Origin: Spirochaetia bacterium
GTDB lineage: Bacteria > Spirochaetota > Spirochaetia > DTKZ01
Reading direction: 5' to 3'
Assembly (NCBI GenBank): GCA_031270615.1
Contig: JAISXE010000129.1
Coordinates: 1-24,147, forward strand
DNA length: 24,147 nucleotides
How positions within the stretch are numbered: position 1 is the stretch's first letter; every line of letters starts with the position of its first letter. A program made the translations under genes and the position numbers. This document shows, in pieces, positions 1 to 8,222 of this stretch. Below the pieces are notes generated by a model. That model had not been told where the DNA came from and searched no databases. It was given only the letters and a program-made list of their open reading frames with translations.

Positions 1-46
1 GGGTATGAACCATGCCATAAAATCCAATTCCTTGCCAAACGAAGAT

Positions 47-68
47 ACCTCGGAGCTTGCTCCGAGGT
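47..68. terminator. Perfect hairpin, possible terminator of an upstream gene
   Basis: The arms ACCTCGGAGC (47-56) and GCTCCGAGGT (59-68) are exactly complementary and give a 10-bp GC-rich stem. The next bases are TCTTCATTG, so there is only a weak T tract. It may end a gene that lies left of the window, because no ORF is visible in 1-60. It could also be one more stem-loop of the repeat-rich region that follows. Confidence 0.45.
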
Positions 69-96
69 TCTTCATTGCTGTGCAGTGAGGTCTTTC

Positions 97-589
97 GGTT
101 TCTCTTATTCTGTTGTGCAAGGCGGGGAATTATTTGGGGATAGGCTCTAAGCCACTATTCTGCCGGAGAAGGAGACCACTGGCCTCACTGGAAGAAAGAC
201 GACGGGGTAAAAGCCCGCGTTTTCCGTGTCGCCCGTGGTTGGTTTGACACAGCATATACGCCGCGGGCCGCGCCAGGGATTGGAGGGGTTGCGAAGCAAG
301 CCACGCCGGAGGGCTGGCCTGTATTTTGTGACCGCTGCGCGGACACAAAATACTGCTCGCCCATGCATCCCCCCGGCGGGGCCGGAGCGATAGCGCAGCC
401 CCGGAAAGCCCGGTTTTTTGCGCTAGCAAAAAAGGCGCCCAACCTTCCTGTCCACACTTCACTGATTCCTCAAATTTCCAAGCCCTCCCCTTGTTTTTTT
501 GCGCGATAGGTTTTATTCTCAAGAAGGAATTCCGATCAAGAGCCAGTATTTTCGGCGTGGCCGGTGGTTTTTCTTATTCTGTTGCGTAA
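97..589. repeat. Repeat island bounded by a 24-base direct repeat; no gene seen
   Basis: The 24 bases at 97-120 and at 566-589 match at 21 positions; both carry TCTTATTCTGTTG. Between them lie stem-loops, a copy of the dispersed hairpin repeat (277-459), and a motif CCGTGTCGCCCGTGGTT (224-240) that recurs with one change at 6056-6072. Three overlapping minus-strand ORFs here have no family resemblance and sit inside the repeat, so I treat the 500-base stretch as non-coding. Whether the direct repeat is a duplicated insertion target or just another repeat module cannot be decided from one copy. Confidence 0.6.
277..459 (-). repeat. Dispersed hairpin repeat, copy C
   Basis: Read on the minus strand this copy runs: AAGTGTGGA (459 downwards), a GGGCGC flank, a stem-loop with arms TTTTTTGC/GCAAAAAA (433-414), then CCGGGCTTTCC. 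After a GC-rich middle come GCATGGGCGAGCAG (366-353), a second stem-loop with 9-bp arms TATTTTGTG/CACAAAATA extended by CCGC/GCGG (352-322), and CCAGCCC. The flanks match copy B at 11401-11640 while both stems have different sequence. The CCCTCCAATCC block (287-277) is also shared with copy B. Confidence 0.7.
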
Positions 590-596
590 AGTCCTC

Positions 597-626
597 TTGC
601 CATTTTCCTTTGCGCTGATGTAAACT
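597..626 (+). promoter_or_regulatory. Candidate sigma-70 promoter of pfp
   Basis: TTGCCA (597-602) and TAAACT (621-626) are separated by 18 bases. They match the consensus at 5/6 and 4/6. The box ends 36 bases before the pfp start and precedes the ribosome binding site GGGGAGGAGG (about 644-653). The match is only moderate, so this is a candidate. Confidence 0.4.
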
Positions 627-662
627 GGTAAAAACCGAATTTTTTGGGGAGGAGGCAGTCCT

Positions 663-2492
663 ATGGAAATTTCCGCGTTGCAAAGCGCGCGTTACGCGTA
701 CAGGCCGAAACTGCCGCCGGTTCTGACAAAGCCGGTGGAGGCTATTCGGATAAGCCTGGGGGCGCCAACGGAGTCAATCGGGGACCGGGAGGAGTTGAAG
801 AGGATTTTCCCTAACACCTACGGCAAGCCCATCGCGGGTTTGCGGGCGGGCAAAAATCCCAATGCCCTGAAGAGGATTAATGTGGGCGTCATTCTGTCAG
901 GCGGGCAGGCGCCCGGAGGGCACAACGTCATCGCGGGGCTGCTTGACGGGATCAAGCGGGGAAACGCGGCTTCCAGGCTTTTCGGGTTTTTTGGCGGGCC
1001 TTCGGGGCTTTTGAAAAACGCGGCGCTGGAGATCACGCCCAAGCTGGTGGAGCAGTACCGGAACACGGGCGGTTTCGACATCATCGGTTCGGGGCGCACG
1101 AAGATCGAGACGCCGGACCAGTTCGCGCTGGCGTTGAAAAACGCGCGGGACAGGGAGCTGCGGGCGCTGGTTGTCATCGGCGGGGACGATTCAAATACCA
1201 ACGCGGCGCTTCTGGCAGAGTATTTTATTTCGCGGGGTTCGGATATCCAGGTAATCGGCGTTCCCAAAACCATAGACGGGGACTTAAAAAACGAATACAT
1301 CGAAAGTTCCTTTGGTTTTGACACGGCGGTCAAAACGTATTCGGAGCTTATCGGCAATATCGCGCGGGACGCGGCCTCGGCGCGCAAGTATTGGCATTTC
1401 ATCAAGCTGATGGGCCGGGCGGCGAGCCATATCTGCCTTGAGTGCGCCTTGCAGACGCAGCCGAATGTGGCGCTTATTTCGGAGGAAGTCGAGGGGAAAA
1501 AGCAGACCCTTACCCAAATCGTCGAGAGCATCTGCGAAGTCATCGCCCTGCGCGCCTCGCGGGGGCTGGCTTTTGGCATTGTCCTTATTCCCGAAGGGCT
1601 TGTGGAGTTTATTCCCGAGATGAAAAAACTCATTTCCGCTTTGAGCGATCTTCTTGCCCACCAGGCCTCGACCTTCGCGGTTCTGCCTTCGCTGGATGAG
1701 CAGATCCGCTTTGTCGCGCAAAACCTCGAAGCGGACTCGCGCGAGGTGTTTTCCGGCCTGCCGCACGGCATCAAGCGCCAGCTTCTTATGGACCGCGACC
1801 CCCACGGCAATGTCCAGGTGTCCCGCATCGAGACGGAGCAGCTTCTGACCGCGATGACCGAGGCCAGGATCCGCCAAATGAAGGATTCGGGGGCGTTCAA
1901 GGGTTCCTATACCACTCTAAGCCACTTTTTGGGCTACGAGGGCCGCAGCGCGTTTCCTTCCAACTTTGACGCGGACTACTGCTACAGCCTGGGCTACACG
2001 GCGTTCCTGCTTATCGCGGGCGGCCTTTCCGGTTATATTTCCTCGGTGCGCAATCTGGCGCATCCGGCGCGGGCCTGGCTGCCGGCGGGCATCCCCCTGA
2101 CGATGATGATGAATCTTGAGCAGCGGCACGGCAGCAAAAAGCCCGTCATCAAAAAGGCCCTGGTTGATTTGGCAGGCAGGCCTTTCAAGGCATTCGCGGC
2201 CAAGCGCGATCTGTGGGCGCGGGAGACCCTGTACCTGTATCCCGGCGCCATTCAGTATTACGGCCCTGCGGAGGTAGCCGACAGGCCGACGAAGACCATT
2301 CTTCTGGAGCGGGGGACGCCCACGGCAGCGGCCCCAGGCGCGGCGAAAAAACAGGGTGCGGCAAAAAAAACCGCAGGAAAAAAGCCAAGGGCAAAAAAAG
2401 CCACGGCCACGGGGAAGGAAGCAGCCGCGAAAATTCCTCCGGCAAAAAGAGCGGCAAAAAAAACAGGAAGCGCGGGGAAAAAGGCGAAATAA
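663..2492 (+). CDS. pfp: Diphosphate--fructose-6-phosphate 1-phosphotransferase, long form, with Lys/Ala-rich tail
   Basis: This cytoplasmic glycolytic enzyme phosphorylates fructose 6-phosphate with PPi instead of ATP, reversibly. The family signatures are clear: GGQAPGGHN near residues 80-88, GGDD at 173-176, PKTIDGD at 201-207 and MGR at 250-252. The second Asp of GGDD and the Lys of PKTIDGD are the known marks of PPi use. The protein has 609 residues; the long PFP form known from spirochaetes and plants is about 550-570. The excess is a C-terminal tail from about residue 551 made almost only of Lys, Ala, Gly, Thr and Pro, resembling histone H1 or AlgP tails. The start is supported by GGGGAGGAGG about nine bases upstream. 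It appears monocistronic, ending in a strong hairpin at 2506-2528. Confidence 0.95.
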   Translation: MEISALQSARYAYRPKLPPVLTKPVEAIRISLGAPTESIGDREELKRIFPNTYGKPIAGLRAGKNPNALKRINVGVILSGGQAPGGHNVIAGLLDGIKRGNAASRLFGFFGGPSGLLKNAALEITPKLVEQYRNTGGFDIIGSGRTKIETPDQFALALKNARDRELRALVVIGGDDSNTNAALLAEYFISRGSDIQVIGVPKTIDGDLKNEYIESSFGFDTAVKTYSELIGNIARDAASARKYWHFIKLMGRAASHICLECALQTQPNVALISEEVEGKKQTLTQIVESICEVIALRASRGLAFGIVLIPEGLVEFIPEMKKLISALSDLLAHQASTFAVLPSLDEQIRFVAQNLEADSREVFSGLPHGIKRQLLMDRDPHGNVQVSRIETEQLLTAMTEARIRQMKDSGAFKGSYTTLSHFLGYEGRSAFPSNFDADYCYSLGYTAFLLIAGGLSGYISSVRNLAHPARAWLPAGIPLTMMMNLEQRHGSKKPVIKKALVDLAGRPFKAFAAKRDLWARETLYLYPGAIQYYGPAEVADRPTKTILLERGTPTAAAPGAAKKQGAAKKTAGKKPRAKKATATGKEAAAKIPPAKRAAKKTGSAGKKAK

Positions 2493-2499
2493 GAAGACG

Positions 2500-2605
2500 G
2501 GCGCATTTGCGGCGTAAAACGCCGCAAACCGGGCTTTCCGCTTCAATTCCTCGTGCGTGCTTCGCACGCCCTGCGGGATTTCCGCTTCAATCCCTTGCGC
2601 GCCCA
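2500..2605 (+). repeat. Dispersed hairpin repeat, copy A
   Basis: After the hairpin at 2506-2528 comes CCGGGCTTTCCGCT, then a small stem GCGTGC-TTC-GCACGC (2555-2569), then CCTGCGGGATTTCCGCTTCA and CCCTTGCGC. Apart from the hairpins, the stretch is almost base-for-base the same as 11472-11545 in copy B. It lacks the GCATGGGCGAGCAG module. This explains the first third of the 321-base gap between pfp and the sensor kinase. Confidence 0.7.
2506..2528. terminator. Perfect 10-bp hairpin after pfp, also part of repeat copy A
   Basis: TTTGCGGCGT (2506-2515) and ACGCCGCAAA (2519-2528) are exactly complementary around an AAA loop, 13 bases after the pfp stop. No T tract follows. It occupies the same place as the first hairpin of repeat copies B and C, between GCGC and CCGGGCTTTCC, so it may be both a transcript end and a repeat module. 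Confidence 0.55.
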
Positions 2606-2660
2606 GGGGCTGCCGAAGAATGAAAGAAACCCCTGACCGCGCGGATAGGCACGGACTCCC

Positions 2661-2684
2661 CGGACAAATTTCATGTCTTGTCCG
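2661..2684. other. Inverted repeat in the leader of the sensor kinase gene
   Basis: CGGACAA (2661-2667) and TTGTCCG (2678-2684) form a 7-bp inverted repeat with a 10-base centre, just before the tandem repeats. It could be a regulator site or a small stem-loop; nothing identifies the partner. Confidence 0.35.
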
Positions 2685-2688
2685 TAAG

Positions 2689-2795
2689 GTCAGCGGTTTT
2701 CCGTGTAGTCAGTGGTTCCTGTGCAGTCAGTGGCTTTTTCCGTGTGGTCAGTGGTTTTCCGTATGGTTCAGTGGTTTCCGTGAGGTCAGTGGTTT
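2689..2795 (+). repeat. Six tandem repeats of 18-21 bases ahead of the sensor kinase
   Basis: The core GTCAGTGGTT, with small changes, starts at 2689, 2708, 2726, 2747, about 2766 and 2785. The intervening bases are versions of TTCCGTGTG. The last copy runs directly into the ribosome binding site AAGGAGG (2798-2804) of the kinase gene at 2814. The units are imperfect, unlike CRISPR repeats, and there are no unique spacers. The array could be a set of direct-repeat binding sites or a length-variable leader. No clear -35/-10 pair stands out in this stretch. Confidence 0.75.
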
Positions 2796-2813
2796 ATAAG
2801 GAGGCTCAACAAC

Positions 2814-5800
2814 ATGGACACGCCGATCAAAAGGCACTCCCTGCGCGGCAGGGTGATTCTGATTATCGCGGCCTGTTTCATCGTCCTGCTTGTCCTGTTT
2901 GCCTCGATCTTTTTCCCCTCCATGTTCGGGATGATTCACATGGCCGAGGACAGTGTCTTGCGCAGCCTGCAAATCGTTGCCGGGGAAAACATAGCCGCGC
3001 GAAAAGCCGCCATCCGCCACATAAGCCTGGCCTATGCCAACTGGGATCAAAGCGTCTCCTTCGTGCTGGGGAAAAACCCCCGCTATATCAGCGACAACTG
3101 GCCCAGCGGAATCATCGCCCACGAATACGATTTGAATTTCACCGCTTTTGCCGATTCCGGCGGAACAATCGTGTACCGGGAATTCCTTGACTACTTAAAC
3201 CCGGACGGGCCGCCGATGCCGGAGCCTCCCGGCTTTCAGGAACTTGTGTCCCGCCTGTATCAGGAAGTCCTGGCCAAATATGACAGAACCTCAACGGACT
3301 TCAATTCCCTGGCCGCCGAAGAGATTCTGTTTCTTGGGGAAAAGCCCTTCTACGTCTGCGCCGCGCCCGTGGCCGTCTACAATGTGGACGGAAGGCCCTT
3401 CGGCGTTTTTGTGACGGGAATCCTTTTAACCGATGAATACATGCGGACCATCATCCATTTTCCCCGGACCACTTTCACGCTTCTGAACGGCGCCCAGTCC
3501 GCGAAAAAAGTCCCAAACGAGATAGAGCGCCCCAGCAACCAGGAAATATCGCTGAACATGCCGGTGGAAAATCCCGGCGGGGGGATTCTCATACTGCAGG
3601 CCACGCGGCAGCGCGAGAGTTTCCGCGCGGGCAGCCAGGTCGTCATGCTTACATCCCTGGGCCTGTGCGCCGCGATGGGCGGCATCTTCATCGTTTTGAG
3701 TTTTTTCTTCCACCGAGGCGTCCTGCGGCCCATTTTCCTTTTGAACAGGGAGGTCACGCACATCAGGGGCACGGAAGCCTTGCAGATGCGCGGCTACGGC
3801 AGGCAAAGCGAAATCTATTCCCTGGCCGCCGCGATAAACGACATGCTCCAGCACCTTACCGACAAGGAAGAGGCCGAGGCCCGGCTCGTGCGCCGCATCG
3901 AGCAGCAGGAACTGATGCGCAACCTTTCGCAGATTTTCGCTTCGGGCAGCACCACCCGGACGAACATCGAAAACTCCCTTGCCAAGGTCGGCGATTTTCT
4001 CAAGGCGGACAGGGTCATCATCGCCCACATAGACACGGAAAACCGGCGCGTGGAATATCCCTATGTCTGGCACGGCGACAAAAAGGCCTGCGGGCGGATT
4101 GAGCCGGGCGTGTTTAACCCCCAGGACGCCCTGTACAGGGATATTTCCGAAGGGCGGCAGGCCCGCATCGCCGTCGACGACACCTCGGCCACGGCCTACC
4201 GCATTTCCCGCGCCGACACGGCGGTCAAGGCTTTCGTGTCGGTCCCCATCCAGGTGTCGGGGGGGCTGTGGGGGATACTGACCATCGAAGTCTTCGACGT
4301 TCCGAGGCACTGGAGCGAAAGCGATCTCCAGCTTATCGGCCTGATACAGAACGAGCTGTCAAACGACATCGCCAAAAGCATCATCAAGGACAACCTTATC
4401 AGGACCTCCGCGATTGTGGAGAACACCCCCCGCTTCGTGATGTTCATGAACGGGGGCGGCCGCATAGAATACGTCAACGCCGCGGTGACCTGCGACACGG
4501 GGTATTCGGAAGAGGAGTTCATGCAGGGCGGCCTTGCGCTTCTTGCCGCCAAGGAAGACATGGCCCGCATCAACGAGGTGTACCTGCCCCAGGTGCTCAA
4601 GGAGGGCAAATCCGACTTCACCATGATGGCGGTGCGCAAAAACGGGGAGGAAATCATCATGGCGGTCACGGCCTTCGCCCTTACCTTGCAGGACGGGGAA
4701 ATCGCCATCGCCCTGACCGCCAACGATGTTACCGAGCTCTATGTCCTGCAAAAAGAGCTTATCGCGGCAAAGGAACACGCGGAGTATTACAACCGGGCCA
4801 AGAGCGACTTCATCAGCCGCATGAGCCACGAAATGCGCACGCCGATGAACGCGATCATCGGCATGGCGGGCATAGGGCAGACGGAGGACGGCACGCAGCA
4901 GAAAAACTACTGCCTGGAGAAAATCGACCATTCCGCCCGCGATCTTTTGGATATCATCAACAACATGCTCGACATGGTTAAGTTTGAACACAAAACCTCG
5001 GAGCTGGCGCCCCAGGTCTTTGACCTTTATGACATGCTTCAGGCCACAGTCGGCTTGTTCAAGGTCCGCGCCCGGGAAAAGAAACAGGGCTTTACCCTGG
5101 ACGTGGCGCAGGACCTGCCCCGCATGGTTTTCGCCGACCAGAACGCGCTCAAGCATGTGCTTATCAACATTCTGGGAAACGCGGTAAAGTTTACCCCGGA
5201 AGGCGGCAGCGTCGGGCTGTCGGCCGCCCTGGCCGCGCGGGAGGGCGATACGGCCGTCCTGCGTTTCGCGGTAAGCGACACGGGCATAGGCATCCAGAAA
5301 GAACACCTGGAACACCTTGGGGAGGCCTTTGAACAGCAGGAGAGCGGAATAACCCGCCGCTACGGGGGCGTGGGGCTGGGCCTGACCATAGCCAAAAATA
5401 TCGTCAGGATGATGGACGGCGACATACAGGTCGAATCGGAACCCGGCAAGGGCTCGGTTTTCACCTGCACCCTCAAGGTGGGCATTCCCGCCGAAGGGGA
5501 GCAAGGCGCAGCGGAGGAGGCCGCCTCGGATGAAGAGCCTTTCGCGGGCCGCCGCTTTCTTTTGGCGGACGACATAGAGCTGAACCGCGAGATAGTCCTG
5601 GCCCTGCTGGACGGAAGCGGGGCCGCCATAGACTGCGCGGCGGACGGCGGGGACGCGGTGGAAAAATTCACCGCGCGCTCCGGTGGCTACGATCTCCTGC
5701 TTATGGACCTGCACATGCCCGGCATGGACGGCTTTGAGGCGGCGCGGCGCATCCGCGCCTCGGGCCTTCCAGGCGCGCGGTCCGTGCCCATCATCGCCAT

Positions 5801-5945
5801 CACCGCCGACACGGGGGGCGAGGTCGTCACCAAATGCCTGAACGCGGGCATGAACGCCCACATTGGCAAGCCCGTTGACCTCGACGAACTCATGAAGACA
5901 ATCGCGCGCCACCTTCCCAAAAAAGCGGCTCCCGTGGGCGCCTGA
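2814..5945 (+). CDS. Hybrid sensor histidine kinase with CHASE4-like sensor, HAMP, GAF, PAS and receiver domain
   Basis: This 1043-residue inner-membrane kinase should sense a signal outside the membrane and pass phosphate from His to Asp. TM1 is near residues 13-34, followed by a periplasmic domain resembling CHASE4 (NWDQSVSF, FGVFVTGILL). TM2 is near 275-300, then HAMP, a GAF-like domain (about 370-520) and PAS (about 530-645). The HisKA box SHEMRTP carries H672. The ATPase domain shows N, DTGIGI and GGVGLGL motifs. The C-terminal receiver has D919/D920, phospho-acceptor D965 in LLMDLHMPGMDG, and K1019. There is no HPt or DNA-binding domain, so a separate phosphotransfer partner must exist elsewhere. 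The start has AAGGAGG nine bases upstream. It stands alone, after an unusual tandem-repeat leader. Confidence 0.93.
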   Translation: MDTPIKRHSLRGRVILIIAACFIVLLVLFASIFFPSMFGMIHMAEDSVLRSLQIVAGENIAARKAAIRHISLAYANWDQSVSFVLGKNPRYISDNWPSGIIAHEYDLNFTAFADSGGTIVYREFLDYLNPDGPPMPEPPGFQELVSRLYQEVLAKYDRTSTDFNSLAAEEILFLGEKPFYVCAAPVAVYNVDGRPFGVFVTGILLTDEYMRTIIHFPRTTFTLLNGAQSAKKVPNEIERPSNQEISLNMPVENPGGGILILQATRQRESFRAGSQVVMLTSLGLCAAMGGIFIVLSFFFHRGVLRPIFLLNREVTHIRGTEALQMRGYGRQSEIYSLAAAINDMLQHLTDKEEAEARLVRRIEQQELMRNLSQIFASGSTTRTNIENSLAKVGDFLKADRVIIAHIDTENRRVEYPYVWHGDKKACGRIEPGVFNPQDALYRDISEGRQARIAVDDTSATAYRISRADTAVKAFVSVPIQVSGGLWGILTIEVFDVPRHWSESDLQLIGLIQNELSNDIAKSIIKDNLIRTSAIVENTPRFVMFMNGGGRIEYVNAAVTCDTGYSEEEFMQGGLALLAAKEDMARINEVYLPQVLKEGKSDFTMMAVRKNGEEIIMAVTAFALTLQDGEIAIALTANDVTELYVLQKELIAAKEHAEYYNRAKSDFISRMSHEMRTPMNAIIGMAGIGQTEDGTQQKNYCLEKIDHSARDLLDIINNMLDMVKFEHKTSELAPQVFDLYDMLQATVGLFKVRAREKKQGFTLDVAQDLPRMVFADQNALKHVLINILGNAVKFTPEGGSVGLSAALAAREGDTAVLRFAVSDTGIGIQKEHLEHLGEAFEQQESGITRRYGGVGLGLTIAKNIVRMMDGDIQVESEPGKGSVFTCTLKVGIPAEGEQGAAEEAASDEEPFAGRRFLLADDIELNREIVLALLDGSGAAIDCAADGGDAVEKFTARSGGYDLLLMDLHMPGMDGFEAARRIRASGLPGARSVPIIAITADTGGEVVTKCLNAGMNAHIGKPVDLDELMKTIARHLPKKAAPVGA

Positions 5946-5990
5946 CACCCTTGAAAAGGATTTAACCGCGGACCACGCGGACGGAAGGCC

Positions 5991-6065
5991 GACGACACGG
6001 GCAAAAAAAAATAGACTTGTTCAAGAACCTGCCGGTTCTTAAACAAGTCCCATGTCCGTGTCGTC
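5991..6065 (-). terminator. Cruciform terminator between convergent genes
   Basis: GACTTGTTCAAGAACC (6014-6029) pairs with 6034-6049 at 15 of 16 positions around TGCC. An outer 10-bp pair, GACGACACGG (5991-6000) with CCGTGTCGTC (6056-6065), surrounds it. Read on the minus strand the hairpin is followed by CTA and nine T, a good intrinsic terminator for alaA. On the plus strand there is no T run, but the stem may still stop transcription from the sensor kinase gene. Confidence 0.8.
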
Positions 6066-6082
6066 CGTGGTTTGGTTTTTCT

Positions 6083-7303
6083 TTATTCCCTTTGTTTATA
6101 CGAGGCCAGGAAATCCCGCAGGCGGGCGAGGGCGTCTTTAAGCATTTCCACGTCAGGCAAAAAAACAACGCGGAAGTGGTCGGGCTGGGGCCAGTTAAAG
6201 CCCGTGCCCTGCACCAGCAGCATCTTCTTTTCGAGGAGCAGGTCGTAGATAAACTTCTGGTCGTCGGTAATATGGAAGCGGGCGGCATCGAATTTGGGGA
6301 AACAATACAAGGCCCCCTGGGGCTTCACCGCGGTGACGCCGGGAATCTCGCAGAGCATTTTGTGGCACAGGTCGCGCTGCTCCTTCAGCCTGCCCCCGGG
6401 AAGCACAAGGTCGTTTATGCTCTGGTAGCCGCCCAGGGCCGTCTGAATGGCAAACTGCGTGGGAACGTTGGAACACAGGCGCATGTTCGCAAGCATGTCC
6501 AGCCCCTCGCGGTAATCCTTCGCGATGCTTTTTTTCCCGCTCAGGACCATCCAGCCGCCGCGAAAACCGGCAATCCGGTACGCCTTTGAAAGCCCGTTCA
6601 TGGTGACGCAGAACACATCCTCCGCCAGGGACGCTATCGAGGTATGGGTAAGGCCGTCATACAGTATCTTGTCGTAAATCTCGTCGGCAAAAATGATAAG
6701 CCCGTGCGCCGCGGCGATGCCGCAGATTTTCCGCAGGACCTCTTCGGGATACACCGCCCCCGTGGGGTTGTTCGGGTTGATGACAACCACGCCCTTGGTG
6801 CGGGGGCTGATCTTCGCCTCAAGGTCCTTCAGGTCGGGAATCCAGTCCTGCCCCTCATCGCAGATATAATGCACAGCCGTGCCGCCGGAAAGGTTCACCG
6901 CCGCGGTCCACAGAGGATAGTCGGGGGCGGGAATAAGCACCTCGTCGCCGCTGTCCAGAAGCCCCTGCATGGAAATCATAATCAACTCGCTCACGCCGTT
7001 GCCGATGTAAATGTCCTCGGTCGTGACCCCGGCGATTTGTTTCTGCTGGCAGTATTGCATGATGGCCTTGCGCGCGGGAAACAGGCCCTTTGAATCGCAG
7101 TAGCCCTGGGCGTTGGGAAGGTTGACAATGACATCGTGCAGGATTTCGTCCGGGGCGGTAAACCCGAAGGGCGCAGGATTGCCGATGTTCAGCTTGAGGA
7201 TCTGGGAGCCTTCCTCTTCCATTTTTTTGGCCTGTTCCAGTACCGGCCCCCGGATGTCGTAACACACATTGTCCAGTTTGCGGGATTTTTTAAATTCTTC
7301 CAT
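6083..7303 (-). CDS. alaA: Alanine-synthesizing aminotransferase, AlaA (YfbQ) type
   Basis: This is a PLP-dependent class I/II aminotransferase, expected to make alanine from pyruvate and glutamate in the cytoplasm. With the ATG at 7303 it has 406 residues, the size of E. coli AlaA (405), and it follows that protein closely through NVCYDIRGPV, LNIGNPAPFGF, QGYCDSKGL and PAPDYPLWTAAV. The PLP lysine lies in NGLSKAYR (about K240). PNNPTG (about 177-182) and ADEIYDKILYD are intact. An in-frame GTG at 7315 is possible, but the only Shine-Dalgarno, GAGGAG, directly abuts it. That site lies 11 bases before the ATG, and AlaA alignment also favours the ATG. It follows the upstream membrane-protein gene with 8 bases between stop and start, so the two are probably cotranscribed. 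Confidence 0.92.
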   Translation of the reverse strand: MEEFKKSRKLDNVCYDIRGPVLEQAKKMEEEGSQILKLNIGNPAPFGFTAPDEILHDVIVNLPNAQGYCDSKGLFPARKAIMQYCQQKQIAGVTTEDIYIGNGVSELIMISMQGLLDSGDEVLIPAPDYPLWTAAVNLSGGTAVHYICDEGQDWIPDLKDLEAKISPRTKGVVVINPNNPTGAVYPEEVLRKICGIAAAHGLIIFADEIYDKILYDGLTHTSIASLAEDVFCVTMNGLSKAYRIAGFRGGWMVLSGKKSIAKDYREGLDMLANMRLCSNVPTQFAIQTALGGYQSINDLVLPGGRLKEQRDLCHKMLCEIPGVTAVKPQGALYCFPKFDAARFHITDDQKFIYDLLLEKKMLLVQGTGFNWPQPDHFRVVFLPDVEMLKDALARLRDFLASYKQRE

Positions 7304-7311
7304 AACGGCAT

Positions 7312-8130
7312 TCACTCCTCGCCTTCAAAAAGCCATTTTTCCGCCTCGTCCGCCAGCTTCGACAAAACAAGGCCCATAAGGGTGTTCCTGGAACGCCCCA
7401 CGGTTTTTACCCATGCCTCGCGCGTATATTTCCCTTTCAGGGAAGAACACACCCCGGCTATCAACCGTGCCTCATCATCCCCCTTTTCGGCACTCTTGTC
7501 CAGAAGGTAAACGGACAAAAGCACAAGGAGGGGATCCTCCTCTTTTTTCGCGAGAAGCGAAAGCTCCTCCCGCACCTTTTCCCTGTCCGCGTATCCGCCG
7601 CCCGCCATCCGGGCGAAGGCGAGATTCCAGCGCAGCCAATCCCGTTTCCGCACCCGGGGATTCCGCAAAGCCTTCTCGAAATAAGCCTCCATCATGGCGG
7701 GATCGCCGCGGATGATGTACGGGACGCCAAGATCAAGGGCAAAAACAGCGAAAAGCCGGGGCTTGTTCTCGGCAATATGCCGGGACAGCCTCGCCAGGGC
7801 CACGATGTCCGCCAAAACGATACAGGTATTGATAAGGATGCGCACGGCCTGCCGCGAGGAAGAGTTCTTCTCGTATATGCGCCGCTCCAGATACTGGCTG
7901 GCCTCCTTCCAGTTTTCCGATTCAAGAAGCGAAAAAAGCTTCCACTTACTAAGAAAATAGGCGTTCAGGACCGCCACGGTCAGGAAAAAAACCAGCGGAA
8001 GGTACCAATTCTGGGTCCAAAAAACCTTAACATAGTCCCATCCAAGCATGAAAAACGGCATAAAAAAGATGACAGTAAAAGAAACAACTAGAATCGCATT
8101 GAAAAAAAAATAAATTGTTTTAAACTTCAA
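7312..8130 (-). CDS. Unrecognised membrane protein: two N-terminal TM segments and a helical cytoplasmic part
   Basis: I do not recognise the family. The 272-residue product starts with two hydrophobic segments (about residues 5-27 and 42-62). The rest is charged and helical, and reads like tetratricopeptide-type repeats (ENWKEASQYLERRIYEKN; GDPAMMEAYFEKALRNPRVRKRDWLRWNLAFARMA split over two helices). The start is a TTG at 8130: the nearby ATG at 8142 runs into a stop within five codons, and GGGAG lies seven bases before the TTG. The stop overlaps the ribosome binding site of alaA. The gene is divergent from the HD-GYP gene, with a 92-base AT-rich gap between them. A scaffold or membrane-anchored interaction role is only a guess. 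Confidence 0.75.
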   Translation of the reverse strand: MKFKTIYFFFNAILVVSFTVIFFMPFFMLGWDYVKVFWTQNWYLPLVFFLTVAVLNAYFLSKWKLFSLLESENWKEASQYLERRIYEKNSSSRQAVRILINTCIVLADIVALARLSRHIAENKPRLFAVFALDLGVPYIIRGDPAMMEAYFEKALRNPRVRKRDWLRWNLAFARMAGGGYADREKVREELSLLAKKEEDPLLVLLSVYLLDKSAEKGDDEARLIAGVCSSLKGKYTREAWVKTVGRSRNTLMGLVLSKLADEAEKWLFEGEE

Positions 8131-8222
8131 GAGGTATCTCCCATAATTAAGGATAGTATATTATTATATCGATAATAGAGTAAGTATAAGGAAAACGAAA
8201 ACAGGGGTCAACGGACTAAAAA

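Noticed and set aside
130..522. Three overlapping minus-strand ORFs in the left repeat island
   Set aside because: They consist of repeat sequence, have no ribosome binding site, and show no family motif.
818..1900. Minus-strand ORF of 360 codons
   Set aside because: Shadow of pfp, whose active-site motifs are on the other strand.
2689..2795. CRISPR array
   Set aside because: Units are imperfect, differ in length and have no unique spacers; there are no cas genes.
4359..5948. Minus-strand ORF of 529 codons
   Set aside because: It is antisense to the kinase, ATPase and receiver domains of the sensor gene; high GC at third positions leaves few stops, and the product has no family features.
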